From Tetrastigma voinierianum (Eukaryota; Streptophyta; Magnoliopsida; Vitales; Vitaceae), in the NCBI GenBank assembly GCA_016808115.1, contig JAEQBH010000663.1, positions 496,001 through 560,000 on the forward strand: a stretch of DNA of 64,000 nucleotides, in the 5' to 3' direction. The notes below the pieces were generated by a model. The model searched no databases. It was not told the origin of the DNA and was given only the letters and a program-made list of their open reading frames with translations. This document shows, piece after piece, positions 11,536 through 24,439 of this stretch (position 1 is the stretch's first letter; the number at the start of each line of letters is the position of its first letter). A program made the position numbers and the translations under genes.

Positions 11536-13080
11536 TGATGAAACAAAAGTTATTTGATCTTCTATTAAGATAGGTTTTATGCTTTTTGCGCACCAATCAT
11601 ATCACCGGTCAACGATGTGCAAACACCAGTCCAATCATTATTTCAGTCGGTTTTGCGACGGCGTGCTTACACCTCGCCAATCGTTGCTGACACAAGAGGC
11701 GTCGAATGCTAAGGAATCACGTGTTTTCAACCATAAAAAATAATAAAGGAATTTGAAGTGGATCAAGATGCAAAGAGATGCGCGAAGCAAAACAGGCGAT
11801 CTCAGGATTTTCGCGATTGCTAATTTCACTGGAATGCAAAATTTCGCAACTGCGTAGCTTGGTAATTTCGCAATCCTAGCGAATTAAGAATTTTCATTAG
11901 TTAATTCACAATAATAAATTGCATCAGGTCTAGCGGTACTATAATATCGCTTATCTCACAATAATTTCATTAAGAAGCAAATTTGCTGAATAATAAATCT
12001 AATTTGTTATGAATTCATCATGATTTAGAATTTTCATAGTTATTAACGCTAAATAATTTAAATTTCGCTAGTTAATAAATTTTCTATTAGCTAGCTAAAT
12101 CCTTCCCGTGATAGTGAAATGTCGCCTCTGTGATTTTTGTATATTTGATCCTACACGGCATCATATTTATGGCTACTGTACTTTCAATCTCTTTGTAGTT
12201 TCAACATTTGTGCTTTCTTTGTATTAATAATTTGTGTGATCATATAACTCATCATCTTTAAACCCTAAGTACAACTTTAAGAAACTTTTCATTTTTAGCA
12301 AAGTTTCAGTTACCTTTAAATACTTTCTCTCCTCTCTTTTCATTTTCTAGGCTACAAAATTTCTGAGATGACAACTCAAGGGATGCTTGGATAAGCCCTA
12401 GCCTTGAAGAGGAGGGCTGCTAGCTTGGCTTAGTGGGCTACTGCAGTTGTCCTCATGCTTTGAATGACAGGCTGTGTACCATTTATGACCCATATCTTCC
12501 AAACTATTAGGCGTTTGTTGTCATCGAATGTTGTTCCTTATCAATACTTGCTGTGTTTTAGGTTCAAAGCGCACGCTAATGCTAGATGCACCGATATCCT
12601 TTAGATGCATGATGAAATAATCAAATAAGGTTGTGCTAGGGTTCTGAACCGAACGTGGACTTTAAATGCTTAGTATTTGGTTTGACTCAAATAGGAGTGG
12701 TTCTAGGGTTAGGTTTTATAGCTAAACAAAGATCCGGTTTTGGCTTTGACTATAGGTCATTTGCCCTAATGCGAGGAAAGAACCCGAGGACACTGTAATA
12801 CCCAAAGCACAGTTAGTGACTGTGGCTTCCTGGCAGCACTACTTCAGCACTTTCATTTAAGCCATTACAGCTTAGTCAGAACAAGCAAACCTCACTGCCA
12901 AAACAAATCCACAAACTAAACAACAAAAAGCCTCACCATATTCAAACACCGATAACTGTTCACAGAGAAAACCCAACTCGTGTTCGACCTTGATCGCTAT
13001 GCCGCAAAGAGCTTCGACTACGAGATAACCAAGGATACAAATATTGCTGATTCCGAATCACCCTACCGTGGTACCGACCA
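11536..13080 (+). repeat. 3' LTR of element AB
   Basis: Starts TGATGAAAC and ends GACCA. It shares with the 5' LTR the words GATAGGTTTTATGCTTTTTG (11,569), the GAATGCTAAGGAATCA word, the TTTCGC-type array (decayed, 11,810-12,115), GAGATGACAACTCAAG (12,365) and CCGAATCACCCTACCG (13,053). It contains several small insertions compared with the 5' copy. Confidence 0.75.
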
Positions 13081-13736
13081 AGAAATAAAAGCAAAAAGGA
13101 GACTTCTCTCTAAAAGATGCCAAGTCGAGAATAGCGCATGATAAATCAAGGACAAGTTTAAACATATTTTTAGATATTAGTAGAAAGGAAAGTAAGGATG
13201 AAAGATAGTATAAAGATATACAATTTGAAGAGTGGAATCTGCAACTTTACCAAATTGACCTCTCTCTATCTACCCAATTACCTAAACTAAACTCTACAAG
13301 CCTAAAAGACCTAATTGATCTTGAAGGGTAGTACTTGGGTTTCACATTAGTGGAGTGACTGGTTATGAAAAAAACAAGCATCGGGACTTTGAAGAGCTAA
13401 AAGAAATTGTAGTCATTATGTAGAGTCCCAGAAGATTAGCTAATCCTGCCAAGGAGGGAGAGAAAGAAAACCATTGCACACAATAAAAGAGATCGGTGAT
13501 AATTACCGGGAATTGTTTACATTTCTCGTAATTCATTAATTATTTTGTGACAATAATTGAAAATTTGTCGTAAGTCTAACTAAAAACTAATTTGAAATTA
13601 AGATGCAATCATCGTTTCACCAGTTGTAGAATGGTAGTGGCAAAATAGAAAATGTCCTTAAAATAAAGCTAAATTGTTTGAGGACAAACAAAATCTTTCT
13701 TCTTCGCTTAGTTGAGATGCAAAACTTCGGGGAATT
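13081..13736. other. Tail of an older element between AB and the K LTR
   Basis: No gene. From 13,680 the text GAGGACAAACAAAATC, then AACTTCGGGGAATT just before 13,737, has the form of a gypsy polypurine region, so this is probably the 3' internal end of the element whose LTR starts at 13,737, with AB inserted upstream. Confidence 0.4.
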
Positions 13737-15560
13737 TGACGAGTCTTAAACTCATCTATTTAGTCCATTTTCCGGCTTGTTTTATTTTCGTAGCTATTTT
13801 AATGCCAAATTATGGAATATTTACAAACTTTGTGTTTTTCAGTATTATCTGGGTGAGAGATTTCTAGCCTAAAGAAGAGAAAAAAATGCGAATTGCAATA
13901 ATCATGTTGTGATTGAAATTCTGTATGTCGATAAACATCCAAGAATTACCAAAGAAAACCATGTCGCAACAATACTTCCGTGGTCACAACACCATAATTT
14001 GATTTTCTTCGTTGATAATTGAGCTAGGTCGCTATTGTAAGACAAAGAAAGTTGCTATAGAGAATGGGAAAACATATGTTAGTCAGCTGAGAACAAATAG
14101 TTTGTGTTGCAACGATAACGCTAAACCGGCGTAATATGTTCTTGGCTGTAACCTTCTTATGTTGCAACATTGACTTCTAGGACATGGAAAAGTTTGTTGA
14201 GAAAAGATGTTGAAGAAGAAGTTTGAGTTGCGACAAGAAAACTAGGTCATGGCTAGTTATGCTTAATGGAAGAATTTGGTTGCAAACAAGGAGGGTCAAT
14301 GCTGCAACGTATCTGCTGTAGCAGTTTTGATGTCGCGACAAAGATCTTCGTGCTCGCGGATACGTGAATCACCAAGATTAAAAGTCTACCGCCAACAGGA
14401 AAATGGGTCGTGACACAAAGAAAGGCTAGCAAAGAAAGAATATGTCACAATTTAAAACTAGTATCGCGAGCAGGAAAATATGCGATGAAAAGCGTTACAC
14501 GACATACATATTGGGGTCGCACATGCAAAAACATCTCAATATTAAAAGTTCAGGTCAGAACATCAAAAAATGAAGCTGCTGGGCTGGTGAAATAAAGTTA
14601 TGGCTATATAATTTATCGTGATGTAATTTTTGGGTCGTGATCAAGATGACAATAATACAAGATAGTGTTGCAACAAGAACAAGAACATAAATGTTGTCGC
14701 AACAAGAAAAGCTGGGTCGCGACACCAATTTGAAGAAGTAGCTTAGCATCATTGTTGTGACATGAAAACTTTGGTCATGACACCAATCAGTGTATTCAAA
14801 TCAAATCGTGATGCTACATGGATACCGATGTTACATAATGTTTGAGGAATGAATGCATTGTCGTGACAGCGAAACTCTACCGCGACATAGTTATCATACT
14901 AAAGAAAAGAAAATTGTCGCAACAAAAAAATATGTTGTCTCAACTCAAGCAATAGAGCACAGATTCTCAGCTCACACTATTTGTTGCCAAATTGAAACCT
15001 ACAACAAAATTCAAACTTTGTTATGATACAACTTCTAAGTCACATGGAACATAATTACTTCCAAAATTTAGGATTCATGTTAATCGTTGTGGCCCAGAAT
15101 ACAAATTTCATAAATAGGAAATGACTACGGTGCCGAGGGCAATAAGCAAGAACGATGAACCGATTACCCGGGAGCCATGACTCTTTTGTATTATATTTTC
15201 TTTATTTTTCGCTTTAATTCTTCAGAGATTAGCTTAGCATCGATTTTGATTCACATCGGATCTAAAACAATAATTTATTCGTAAAGTTTTTGTGTTTAAA
15301 TTTAATGTTGAAATTAATTTACGACATAATTGAATTCAATGAATTCAAAACAAACTGAACTCATTTCTTCAAATACTTGATTGTAATTACAAAGGAATTT
15401 TCCGACGCATTTCCAATGTATGTCAGAACGCTTGCAACACAACCTAATCGGGAAATATCTAATGTTAGTTATGGTCTTTTCGCAAATTGGAGGAAGAAAC
15501 TTTCCAGTTGAATTTTTGTTTATTTGAACGCAGGTTGTTCTTGAATTAATTGTTCCCAAT
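13737..15560 (+). mobile_element. LTR of a third family (K) with palindrome array
   Basis: Begins TGACGAGTCTTAAACTC right after a worn polypurine tract. From 13,880 to 15,060 it is filled with degenerate 8-base palindromes of the GTCGCGAC type. A TATA-like ATAAATAGG follows at about 15,111. The right end is not sharply defined; 15,560 is where recognisable U5-like text fades. No second LTR or coding region of this family is in the window, so it is a solo or truncated LTR. Confidence 0.5.
13880..15060. repeat. Dispersed GTCGCGAC palindrome array
   Basis: About two dozen versions of one 8-base palindrome at irregular spacing of roughly 30-70 bases. Exact GTCGCGAC occurs at 14,332-14,339 and 14,716-14,723. 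Variants such as GTCGTGAC, GTCGCAAC, GTTGCAAC, GTTGCGAC and GTCATGAC are what C-to-T change at either CpG would give. The text between copies is not repeated, so this is a motif array and not a simple tandem repeat. Confidence 0.65.
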
Positions 15561-16894
15561 TTTTAAAGAGTTTACACCACAAAGTACTATCAGATGGCCT
15601 ACTTTAAGGAGTCTCTCCGAGTGACACAGATGAAGATTCCTAGAGCTTAGACCAGCTGCTTGGGGTATGTTATTAGACTAATATTGGAAGAACCAATAAG
15701 CTCTGAAAGGTTATTGAGACAAATCCTCAATTTGCTCATGGTTTGAGAACGCTAAGCATATCACTAATCAATTAGAGATCTCTCATTGGTCTCGAAGAAT
15801 GATCTTGATCCCGTGTTAGCATGAGATCTAATCAAGGAAAGAGAAAACTCTTTCAGATCTTAAGGATGAGACATCATTCATTTTGTATGAATCTTGCAAC
15901 TACTCTCACTCAGCAAAGAAATTCACAAAATACAAGAAATGCACATGAAGTATTGGAAAAGAAAAATATCTGCGATCTTATAGGGAAATTATTTTTACAA
16001 GTAATTGATTAGAATCATGTTCAGTTCCATGAACCTCATTATGAAAAGCATGTTAGAGGAGGAATCAAACTATACTACCTTTACCTCTTATCAAATTCGA
16101 TTCCAACTCATGGAAAATGTGAATTAGACAGAATGTGAATTGACAATTTCTACAAAGAGGAACTTCATTGTTTACTTCTCTTATGATGATCGTTTATCTA
16201 GTCATATCAGATTTATTTTTCATTAAACAGACTAGTTATTAATATTTCATTAGGTTACTAAAATTTTCATCCAAACTAGATGTTCAAATAGTATAACCTT
16301 AGTAGTCGCAGTTGGAAGTCAATCTTCTCTAATCTCCTGTGGGAACTAATATCCCACTCAGAGTCCACTTTGACATTTGTAATGCACTGTAATTAAAGCT
16401 ACATCAGCAAATCTTAATTGAGTTTAGTGACAAAAATTATTCTTCTTATGAGCATAAAATGTATATTTGGTCCGAATAAGCTCGTGCCTTACTGGGATTC
16501 TGTTAGTTTGGCAGTCAGTAAGGCACTTAGGCATGGTCTGGTCTGATCACTACACTCCGACTCACATGTTAAATGATCTGTTACTGAACACATATACGTG
16601 AATAAAATGTCATCATGCCCATATCCTTAGTCACTCACTGACTCCATTAGCCAATTCAAGTGCCAATGGGTAACTAATCCCGAGTCCATCGTGACTCTTA
16701 TCACAACCAAGTCATGATAAATCATGGCCGTGGTGTCTTCTTGGAAAACAAGAATTGATCACAAATGCACTACCTATCATTTCCTATTTGAGGACTACAA
16801 AGGTGGTCTAAGAGGTGGTACTTAAAACACACTGCGATATGCATGTATCAAAGGCATGTTTGAATTTCTGGGACTATATTGTTATGAGGAAGAC
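15561..16894. other. Unassigned stretch between K LTR and split G LTR
   Basis: No supported gene. The short plus-strand frame at 15,821-16,012 has no domain. The part at 16,340-16,890 has the texture of an old LTR (short direct words, no coding frame), including a small inverted repeat GTGGGA...TCCCAC at about 16,339-16,357, but I could not link it to any other copy here. Confidence 0.35.
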
Positions 16895-16909
16895 TGTGAA
16901 ACCCCCAAG

Positions 16910-16962
<53 letters not shown>

Positions 16963-17027
16963 AAAAAGGTAAATGGTACTTTAACAAATTTTCGGGAAAA
17001 TATGGAAAATTCGAGTAGATTCGATTT
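16895..17027 (+). mobile_element. 5' fragment of a family G LTR split by element F
   Basis: TGTGAAACCCCCAAGAAA at 16,895 corresponds to the family start TGTAAGACCCGAGAAAA seen at 47,489. After an expanded AT repeat the text continues like the first 150 bases of the family and stops at the left end of F. It resumes at 32,825 with GATGACGCAACGGATCGCC, which is the next part of the LTR (compare GATGATGAAACGGACTTC at 54,480). So one old LTR is interrupted by F. Confidence 0.6.
16912..16958. repeat. (AT)n microsatellite
   Basis: About 23 uninterrupted AT dinucleotides inside the G-family LTR start, likely expanded after insertion since other copies lack it. Confidence 0.95.
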
Positions 17028-18261
17028 TCATTCAGGCCACAATACAGGATCCGAAATCAACAAAATTTATAACTCATTCTCCTACCGCCGAGCAATGCTA
17101 CCGCAGATAGCGTTCTAGGGACAAATCCTGACGGGTTTTCCACATACTGACGGGCACCGCCTAAATGGTGAATTTGTTTTGGATTATGATTTCAAAACAA
17201 ATGAGGTCAGATGGTGTGCGATTGAAAACAAATGAAGAAAAATAAGAAAAGAACTCCCTTAAGCATCACACCGGCTCAGGTCCTAAGGCGACCGAAGGTC
17301 CTCGTTCATTTCCTCTCGATCAGATACACCTGCGGTCATTTCCTAAATAGATCTTCACCGCCTGCAAATCAACCCTAATAATTGTTCTTGAAAGATGGCA
17401 TTAATAATCATTATGTCCCCATAGTGAAAAATTTTTCCTCTTGCATCTACTCCTACAAAGGACTCCAGTAAGAGACAACTAGAATCCCAATATCAAGGAT
17501 CTAGCAATAAGCATCCACTTAACCTCAAAGATTTGCCAAGTACTGTCAATCAGTATACATACAAGGGATTTAAACCTAGTGTGAGAAGCAAGGACATAAC
17601 AATAAATGCATGCGTTAAAAACGTATAATCAACAATACTTACCCAACCAGCTCAGAGGCCTCCTCTTCAAGTGACGAAGGCCTTGAAAACCATCCCTTGA
17701 GTCATTATCCAAGTGTGTTCAAAATGTAGAAAAAGAGGAGAAATGAGGGAGTGAAGGGAAAGAAAAGAAGTTGAACTGGCCAAAGAAAACCTCGCTATTT
17801 ATTAATGAGCAAAAGTTTTTATCCAAGATGTTGTTTGTCTGAGGCTTTGATAACAAACCCCTTATTACAAAAAATAAGATGAAAAATACTACAATTGGGG
17901 CAAAAGGAAGAAACCAAAGAGACAAAGAAAACGGGCGTTGAGGAAGGAACAAAGGCTGAAATGTGTGAATAGTGGCAAGCATGATGAACACGCAACCCGC
18001 AGTACCAAGAACCTACCAAATTTCGCAACCCACTGGGCAGCTCGCCTTCGCCTTTGATCTCATCGCCAAGTTTGACTCGACTCTCTCAGGTTGACCACCA
18101 ATTTCGCAAGTAAATAGCTTGTAAAACAAAATTAGTCACAAAATGCGATCGTGAGAATATTAGGGACCTTAATGTGCAAATCTGGTTAATTACACTAATT
18201 CAGACACAAAACAAAATGATAAAACAGTGGTTCAAAATAGAAAATTTTGAGCACTAATCAT
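17028..18261 (-). repeat. 3' LTR of element F
   Basis: Plus-strand end GAGCACTAATCA at 18,250-18,261 is the reverse complement of the family start. It shares with 31,540-32,824 the words AGGTCCTAAGGCGACCGAA, CAAGGGATTTAAACCTAGTG, CTCCTCTTCAA, and GGGACCTTAATGTGCAAATC. This shows the two are one LTR pair. Confidence 0.75.
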
Positions 18262-20868
18262 ACTCTAATCCTACACATTGCTAGTCCCTTAGCAATGAAA
18301 GAAAGAAACAAAGAGAGAGCATACAAAATAATAAAAATAAATGATGTTCACAAAACTTACTAAAAAGACAGAATTGAGCAATGCCTAAATCTTAAGAATC
18401 AATCAAACCTCATTAATACAATCATATCAGGAATAAATGCTATAAAATTGAGTATCAAAAGAGCTCTTCATAATCCAACCAGACTTCCCCACCAAAACTA
18501 AGTATTATTGATTAGTTTCACTAATAATCATAAACTGCACGCCTAAATCCAAGCTAATGCTTTTACTTGTAATATTAATCCAATCCAAATAGATCAGGAC
18601 CCACACTTACTCCACAACTCTTTGTAAGTAGATAACGCTTATGAACCCACCTGCACCAAAGTCCATGTAACGGGGATTCACCATGACCTCAACCACTGAA
18701 AATGAGGTACCAAAGTCAAGGATTTTGACCATTAAATCTTCAAATAACTTCACTTAACGATTTCTGAAACTCAGTAATCATAACCTATTAAATCTCAACC
18801 ATCCAACTGTAAATGAGCACCAAGTCGGCACTAACCCACTGGCTGTAACTGGCTTTAAAGGCTTTCATATGTCTCTAAACGTCAAGCCAACGAAAGTGCT
18901 GCACTTTTGTTTGGTTTTAATTCTTTCTACTTTTTTTTTTTTTTTTTTTTTTTTTTGAAAGACACATTGGCCTTCTTTCTGTTAATAAATCCCAACTACA
19001 AATGCAGTCACCAAAACCTAGGTAGGCTTTGCAAAGCTAGAGTGTCGTAGTTTTTCACCTTAGCAAGAAACCTAACGCATGTAGTGGTTAGCTGTGCTGG
19101 AGGTAAAGAAAAATGGTCAAAGCAACAAGAGTTCAACTGATTAACCACCAACCAGGCAAGGAACCAATCTAACATCACAGAATGACAATGTTCAATTTTT
19201 CAAACCCAAGCGAAAACACAAAAAAATTGGAAAACAAAAATTTTTAATGAAAGCAAGGAAGAACAACACGGGGTAAGAAACTAGTTGAAGCCATCAACAT
19301 CACGCAAATATTACCAAAATAGTAAATAAAATATATGAATGCCACTTCCTTCGCTTAACTTCTCTCAACCAATACCATCATTAATGGCCGACGGAAAGAG
19401 AGAAGTAGCAATTTTGATGAATACCATTTTTGATAGACACCAAAGTTTCAACACATCTATTCACCCATGGGCTAAACAAACAATAGAGAACAAAGAGAGG
19501 CAAGTAATCAGTTGAGAATTTTAAATAATCTTCATAATAATTTCAGTGTTCTTCTATTACATCGGATCTCAAGACTTCAAGCTTCCAATCGGTACCAAAA
19601 TACCAAAACGAGTTCGACAGAAACGTTATAATAAAACAAAACTGGCTTTTAAAAGTGGAGGGGTTGGCGTAATTTTCAATCACAAAAATGGTTTATTATT
19701 GGTTTGACATGCCCTTTCAATCGGATCGGCCAGATATCAAACGCTTGTCGCACCTGATCTTACTGGGTTGTCCGCAGTAATCAAGCGCGGCTCTCTCCTC
19801 AAAACAAGAAAGAAGAAGGGCTTCAAGGGGTTTCGCCAGGGTCGCCCGATGCCTAAGTCGCTTTCTTCCGAGAGAAAAGATAGATCGCTAGAGGGGACTA
19901 ATGTGTTATGGCCTTTCAAACGACAGGTATGGTATTTATGAAAAGTATGCTTCTGCACTGATAAGATTTAGATCTTCCACACAGGATTATTTCTTAAGCT
20001 AATGTCAGATTTTGACGATTTAATGGCAATTACTTAGAATTTATCCTCTTCCTATAGTCGTGGATCTCATTTAACCCATGTGATTGAGCCTGCATATCGG
20101 AATGTATTTTATTTTCCTTATTGATGAGATCTAGTTGGATTGTAGGATAATACGTTATTAGGATTATCTACTTCATCATGATTTTAGTTTATCAGATGTG
20201 CTTCTCCCGACATCCACAACCCGCCTTCGTGGCCATGATCAGCCCCCATTCGGGCCTACTGCCTAAGGCCTCGAGCGCTCAACGTGGCGTCGCCTCTTCT
20301 TCTGGGTCTAGCGAGCTGGCTCGTGAGCCCATTTTCAAAACCCCATCAACAATTATATATATATATATAAGGTTACATACTACATATACATACATGGTAT
20401 CGCGCATAAACAATACAATGGCCACACTGATAGGTGATATAAAGGTGTCAAATTTTTGCGCAGAACAAATAAGTATCTTTTGCAACCCCGCAAAATTCAA
20501 GAAGGTTAATAACTTCAAGAGTTGACCTTCTCACGCAAAAATTTGACCCAAACCTAGCAAAAAATAAAACACGTAAAAATTCGAGAATATGAAAAATTGA
20601 AAAATGGTTTTAAACAAAGATTAATCAAAACAGAGAAAATCTAAAAAGAAAAATTAAAGAAATCAAAAAATAAAATAAAATAAAACAAAATCAAACAAAA
20701 GTGGAGATCGATACTTCAACTCAGATCCGCCTTAGAGGTCATTTGGAACTGTGGAGCTTGCGAATGCCGAGGTCCAGTGCTCCATGTCTCAACTAGCACC
20801 AACTATCCACATGCTGCAAGGTGAGCATCTCGTCAATGTCTTTACAAAAGGCTGAACCAATAGAGTCA
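18262..20868. other. Non-coding 3' internal part of element F
   Basis: No supported gene. Holds a homopolymer T tract (about 18,932-18,956, matching the A/G tract position of the other elements) and, next to the LTR, TAGTCCCTTAGCAATG, which matches the same position beside the E LTR (23,230-23,255). Two short GC-rich islands, 19,740-19,900 and 20,205-20,335, stand out from the AT-rich text and do not match the sister elements; see findings. Confidence 0.45.
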
Positions 20869-21379
20869 CTAACTTCCTAAAATATTGAATAGGCAAAAGA
20901 AGGTGGATGGTTTGAAACAAGAAAGGTGAGTTTTGGTCAGATTTGATTTATGAAGGCAAAGATGTAGACTCCGAGTCAATAGGGGCAGGTAATCAGGTTT
21001 TCGTGGCTTCCACCGCTTCAGCCAAGAAAGAGGAGATTGTTTCCTTCTTTCCCATGGGTGTAGACAAAGAAGTATCAATGTTTGAGGATTCAAAATTTTC
21101 TACCGTGCCTTCTTTAGCCAGACACCGCTTCCTCCACTATGGTGTCACCTGCACTCTCCTCCGATTTCTTCTTCCCTGGCGAATATGTTGTCATGCCTTG
21201 AATGATTTTACTGTGTCGTCAAATTTATGATCAATTCCACTTTGCAGGTTTTCAAAATTTTGACCAATTTCACTTTGAAGTCCATCTACTTTTTGGTTCA
21301 GAGAGTTCTCCACAATATTAATTTTTTGACTTAATTGGGCATTGAATTTCTTCTGCTCTTTCACAACGCCACCCACCAA
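20869..21379 (-). pseudogene. gag: gag C-terminal fragment of element F
   Basis: On the minus strand 21,379-21,191 reads EQKKFNAQLSQKINIVENSL, then NQKVDGLQSEIGQNFENLQS, the coiled-coil-like tail that follows the zinc knuckle in gag of this group. A similar tail is visible in element E (near 27,900). The rest, down to 20,869, is open in a second frame but not recognisable. The capsid core between the N-terminal piece at 31,284 and this point is missing, so F has an internal deletion in addition to the E insertion. Confidence 0.55.
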
Positions 21380-21548
21380 ATGTGTTCAAGATACAGTCAA
21401 TCGAGAAATTAACTATGGTGCTGCAGAGGTTTATAATATGAGGCTATGAGGCAAGCTTAGAACACCAGAAGGCTGCACTCAACACGGGTTTATAGTCCTC
21501 ATGGACTCCATATGTATTAGATTCCTCTCCACCTGTTGCCGACTTTAA

Positions 21549-23212
21549 CGATTCGTGCCAACAAAGAGTTGGTTAAAATCTCAACAAAATTTATATACAC
21601 CTGTTCCTACCACCGCCATGTCGCCATCGAGAGGTCTAGGGCTTCCAACACTGATGTCATCTTAGAAATGGTCAGACTCGCCGTTCATGAAGGCTTTATT
21701 GACTTTGGAATTGTGTTTCAAAATGCGAAATGTGGTTTGAAAACCGAAATTGTAAACCGAAAAGTTAAAGTGTGAAAAGTTATCTTTAGATTTAGTCATT
21801 AACTTTCGGTGTTAAAAATAAGGTCTCGGTTTATCTTCGCGTTATGATATGCAATATATGTCCATGGCAACCATCTAGAACTAGAAAACTTCACCCATGA
21901 AATATCTCCTATTCCAGTTAAAACAGCATGCACACCCTTTTAGTTTAAAACCCTAATATCTAATCATTACTAGAGGTTCAGAAGCATCATCTAACAACAG
22001 CATCTCTCACCCGAGCAATCGCATCTCAAAGCATGGAGACACAAAATAATAACAAAGAATGTTATTTAACCCTAATTTGAAGAACCCTAACATGTAAATA
22101 TTATTTGTATGCTCAGAAAAACCATCTAAATAATGGGCCCTAGCATGGAGAGTATTGGCCACAAATCACAATGATCCATACAGTAAATCTGTTGAGAATA
22201 AGAGCCATAAATACACCACCCGTAGCTTTTAATACAAGAAGACAACATGCATATGCTCTAATTACCAAGCTAGCTTCTTCCTTCAAAGAAAGGAGGTTTA
22301 GCTGGCATTTTCAGTTGTCATCCTCAAGAGGTGTGTTTGGCAGCCAAGAAAGGGAGAGAAAGAAGAGAGAGAATATAAAAAGAACAAAAGCAAGATCCCA
22401 AAAACTTTATTTACAAAAGAGGTAAAGAAATAACTTACAAATCAACAAACTAGATCACCCTTCTATCCTCCTCTCTTTTATTACAAGATATGAGGGGTAT
22501 TTATAAGCCTCCTCAAAGTATATGAAACTACCAAAACCCTAATAACTAGGCTAAGCAGGACACCGGGTAACAAAACCAAGTTTGGAAGGCGGTTGCACAC
22601 TAAGGTGAGGATGACAAGGTCTCGCAAATTTCACAGAGGTGAGAATTTCGCCAATTAGCGATCAAGGGTGGTTAATAATTGGCGTTGGTTTGGCGAAATC
22701 TGCGCTTTGTGCCAGATCATAATGTTGAAATTTCGCTATTAGGCGAAATTTCTCGCTGCTTAAGAACAGTTAGTGGGAGAAGCTGACTTTACAAACACGC
22801 TGTGTCGCCAGCTTAATTTCGCACTTGTGTGTCGAGATTGCTAATGCGCTTATAACAATACAATTCGCCAGGACGTTAATTGGTTGTTAACAGTTGCGAA
22901 ATTCCCGTTTATTGTCTCCATGCCCCGCCCCGTCTTCAACTCATCCATTTCTCCACTTCTTTCCTTTGTTTTCCATTGATTTTTGGCTGTCGATATTTGC
23001 ATTAAACTTCCAACTCCTGACATCATTTGCATTGTGGTTGGAAGCCTAGAAGTGCATAAATACCTACAAAACAACCAAAAACATGTCTAAATGGCATAAG
23101 TGTTACTAAGGTAACATGAACATCAATTGGGATATATGACATGATTAATGATCAAAAAGTACTCAAAACCTATCTAATATAGTGTCTAAAATCGCACTTC
23201 GAGCACTAATCA
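21549..23212 (-). repeat. 3' LTR of element E
   Basis: The plus-strand right end GAGCACTAATCA (23,201-23,212) is the reverse complement of TGATTAGTGCTC. It is highly similar over long runs to 29,459-31,197, for example the text around CAAAAAGTACTCAAAACC (23,156 and 31,136), AAGAGGTGTGTTTGGCAGCC and the leader near 22,440-22,520. A minus-strand TATA box (TATAAATA) lies at 22,498-22,505 and a GCGAAA/TTTCGC array at 22,620-22,870. Confidence 0.85.
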
Positions 23213-24435
23213 CACCTCTAACCTAAACGCTGTTAGTCCTTAGCAATGTAAAAATATGAATTGAGAGTTGAATGGTGATTTTCAAAAAGGTTGTGTTTCA
23301 AAAAGGTTATTGTACTTATATACAAACTAACATTACTTTAAAGTGAACAATTGAAATCAACATTTGAAAAACTATATACAAGAATAAAATCCATAAGAGA
23401 ACAATTTTTAGAACAACACTGTTTCCATGATTTTCAACTTGGATTTCCACCTAAGTCTAATGGTTCATTTTGTATCTAGATTGAGTCAATAAAATGCAAA
23501 ATTTGTTTCCAACTAGTGCATTGACATGGCTCTTAAACTCGTTGAACACCAAGATAGGTCAAGTTACACTTCTTCTTCTTCAATTATATTGTAGGATGCA
23601 CGCTAAAATCCACTTCACTAAACTATGTAACGAGGTCCACCGACGACTCCCAACCAATTAAGGTTTAGGGGCATCGCTGGGTACGACTAAAGACCACTAA
23701 CCTAAAGGCTTCACCTGACTTCAACCGACTAAAATCAAGCAAACCCACACCGCTAAATTCTACCTATCCACGCATAAAATCGAACACAAAAATCGATGAC
23801 TCCCAACCAATGAAGGCTGAATTGGTTTCAAAGGTTGCCATACACCGGACTTGCCTTCCTGGTTTCAAAGCAAAACTCACATTTTATTCTTCTTTTTTCT
23901 TCTTTCTTTTTCTTTTTTTCTCTTTCAACACAAACAATGTTCACTTCGCCGCACTTAAACCGACTTAGTCACACATGCCCAAGGTCATGGTAAAAGTGGA
24001 AGGAGGTATTACAAATTTACAACCTATTAGCCAATCTAGAGTGCAGTGAAATAGTAAGCATAGAAAATTTCCGTTACATGTCGGATCGCGGACTGACCAA
24101 AATTTAATCTGCTACGAAATCGTTCTAGCATAGAAGTGAAAACATGATGATTCAATCATCCAAATGCCTTATAGCACCAATTTTGTCCACTGTAGTAATT
24201 CAATTGTCCAATTCGAGCTAAATTCAATTGTCTAATTTGAAGCAATTCAATTGTTCCAATTTGGCTAATTAATTATGTAGTTTGAAAGAAAACACATACT
24301 TGTACATAGGACACAAGAACACAATATGCAAAAGTCAATATATATATATATATAATCCGAGTAGCTTTATTATAGCCAAAATGGCTTAATACATGCATAA
24401 TACATACAAACATATCACCGCTTACTGGCTAATAC
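23213..24435 (-). other. 3' untranslated region of element E
   Basis: Non-coding. Includes a pyrimidine tract at 23,883-23,928 (A/G on the coding strand) and two copies of a motif containing GACTCCCAACCAAT (23,644-23,675 and 23,789-23,820, inverted here), both matched in CD and AB. A short (TA)n tract lies at 24,339-24,352. Confidence 0.6.
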
Positions 24436-24439
24436 AAAA

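Larger units (their letters stand above)
3978..13080 (+). mobile_element. Athila-like gypsy element AB, gag-pro plus ORF2, no pol
   Basis: A complete but decayed element: 5' LTR, primer binding site, gag, protease, AT-rich spacer, GC-rich ORF2, 3' untranslated region and 3' LTR. No reverse transcriptase or integrase motif is visible between the protease remnant and ORF2, so it would need enzymes from an autonomous relative such as the element at 36,009-45,967, whose LTRs are clearly related. The five bases before (GTAAA) and after (AGAAA) match at only three positions, so the target duplication is uncertain and the right boundary could be off by a few bases. The layout is repeated on the other strand by element E (21,549-31,197). 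Confidence 0.75.

Noticed and set aside
3661..13490. Direct repeat flanking AB (GGACAAGTTT at 3,671 and 13,152) as proof of a larger enclosing LTR pair
   Set aside because: Only a short word and a loosely similar purine-rich stretch match; too little to claim LTRs.
13880..15060. CRISPR-like array
   Set aside because: The repeats are only 8 bases long, degenerate and irregularly spaced, in plant nuclear DNA inside an LTR. This is not a CRISPR array.
16912..16958. AT repeat as a replication origin or matrix attachment site
   Set aside because: A plain dinucleotide microsatellite; nothing else supports a functional site.
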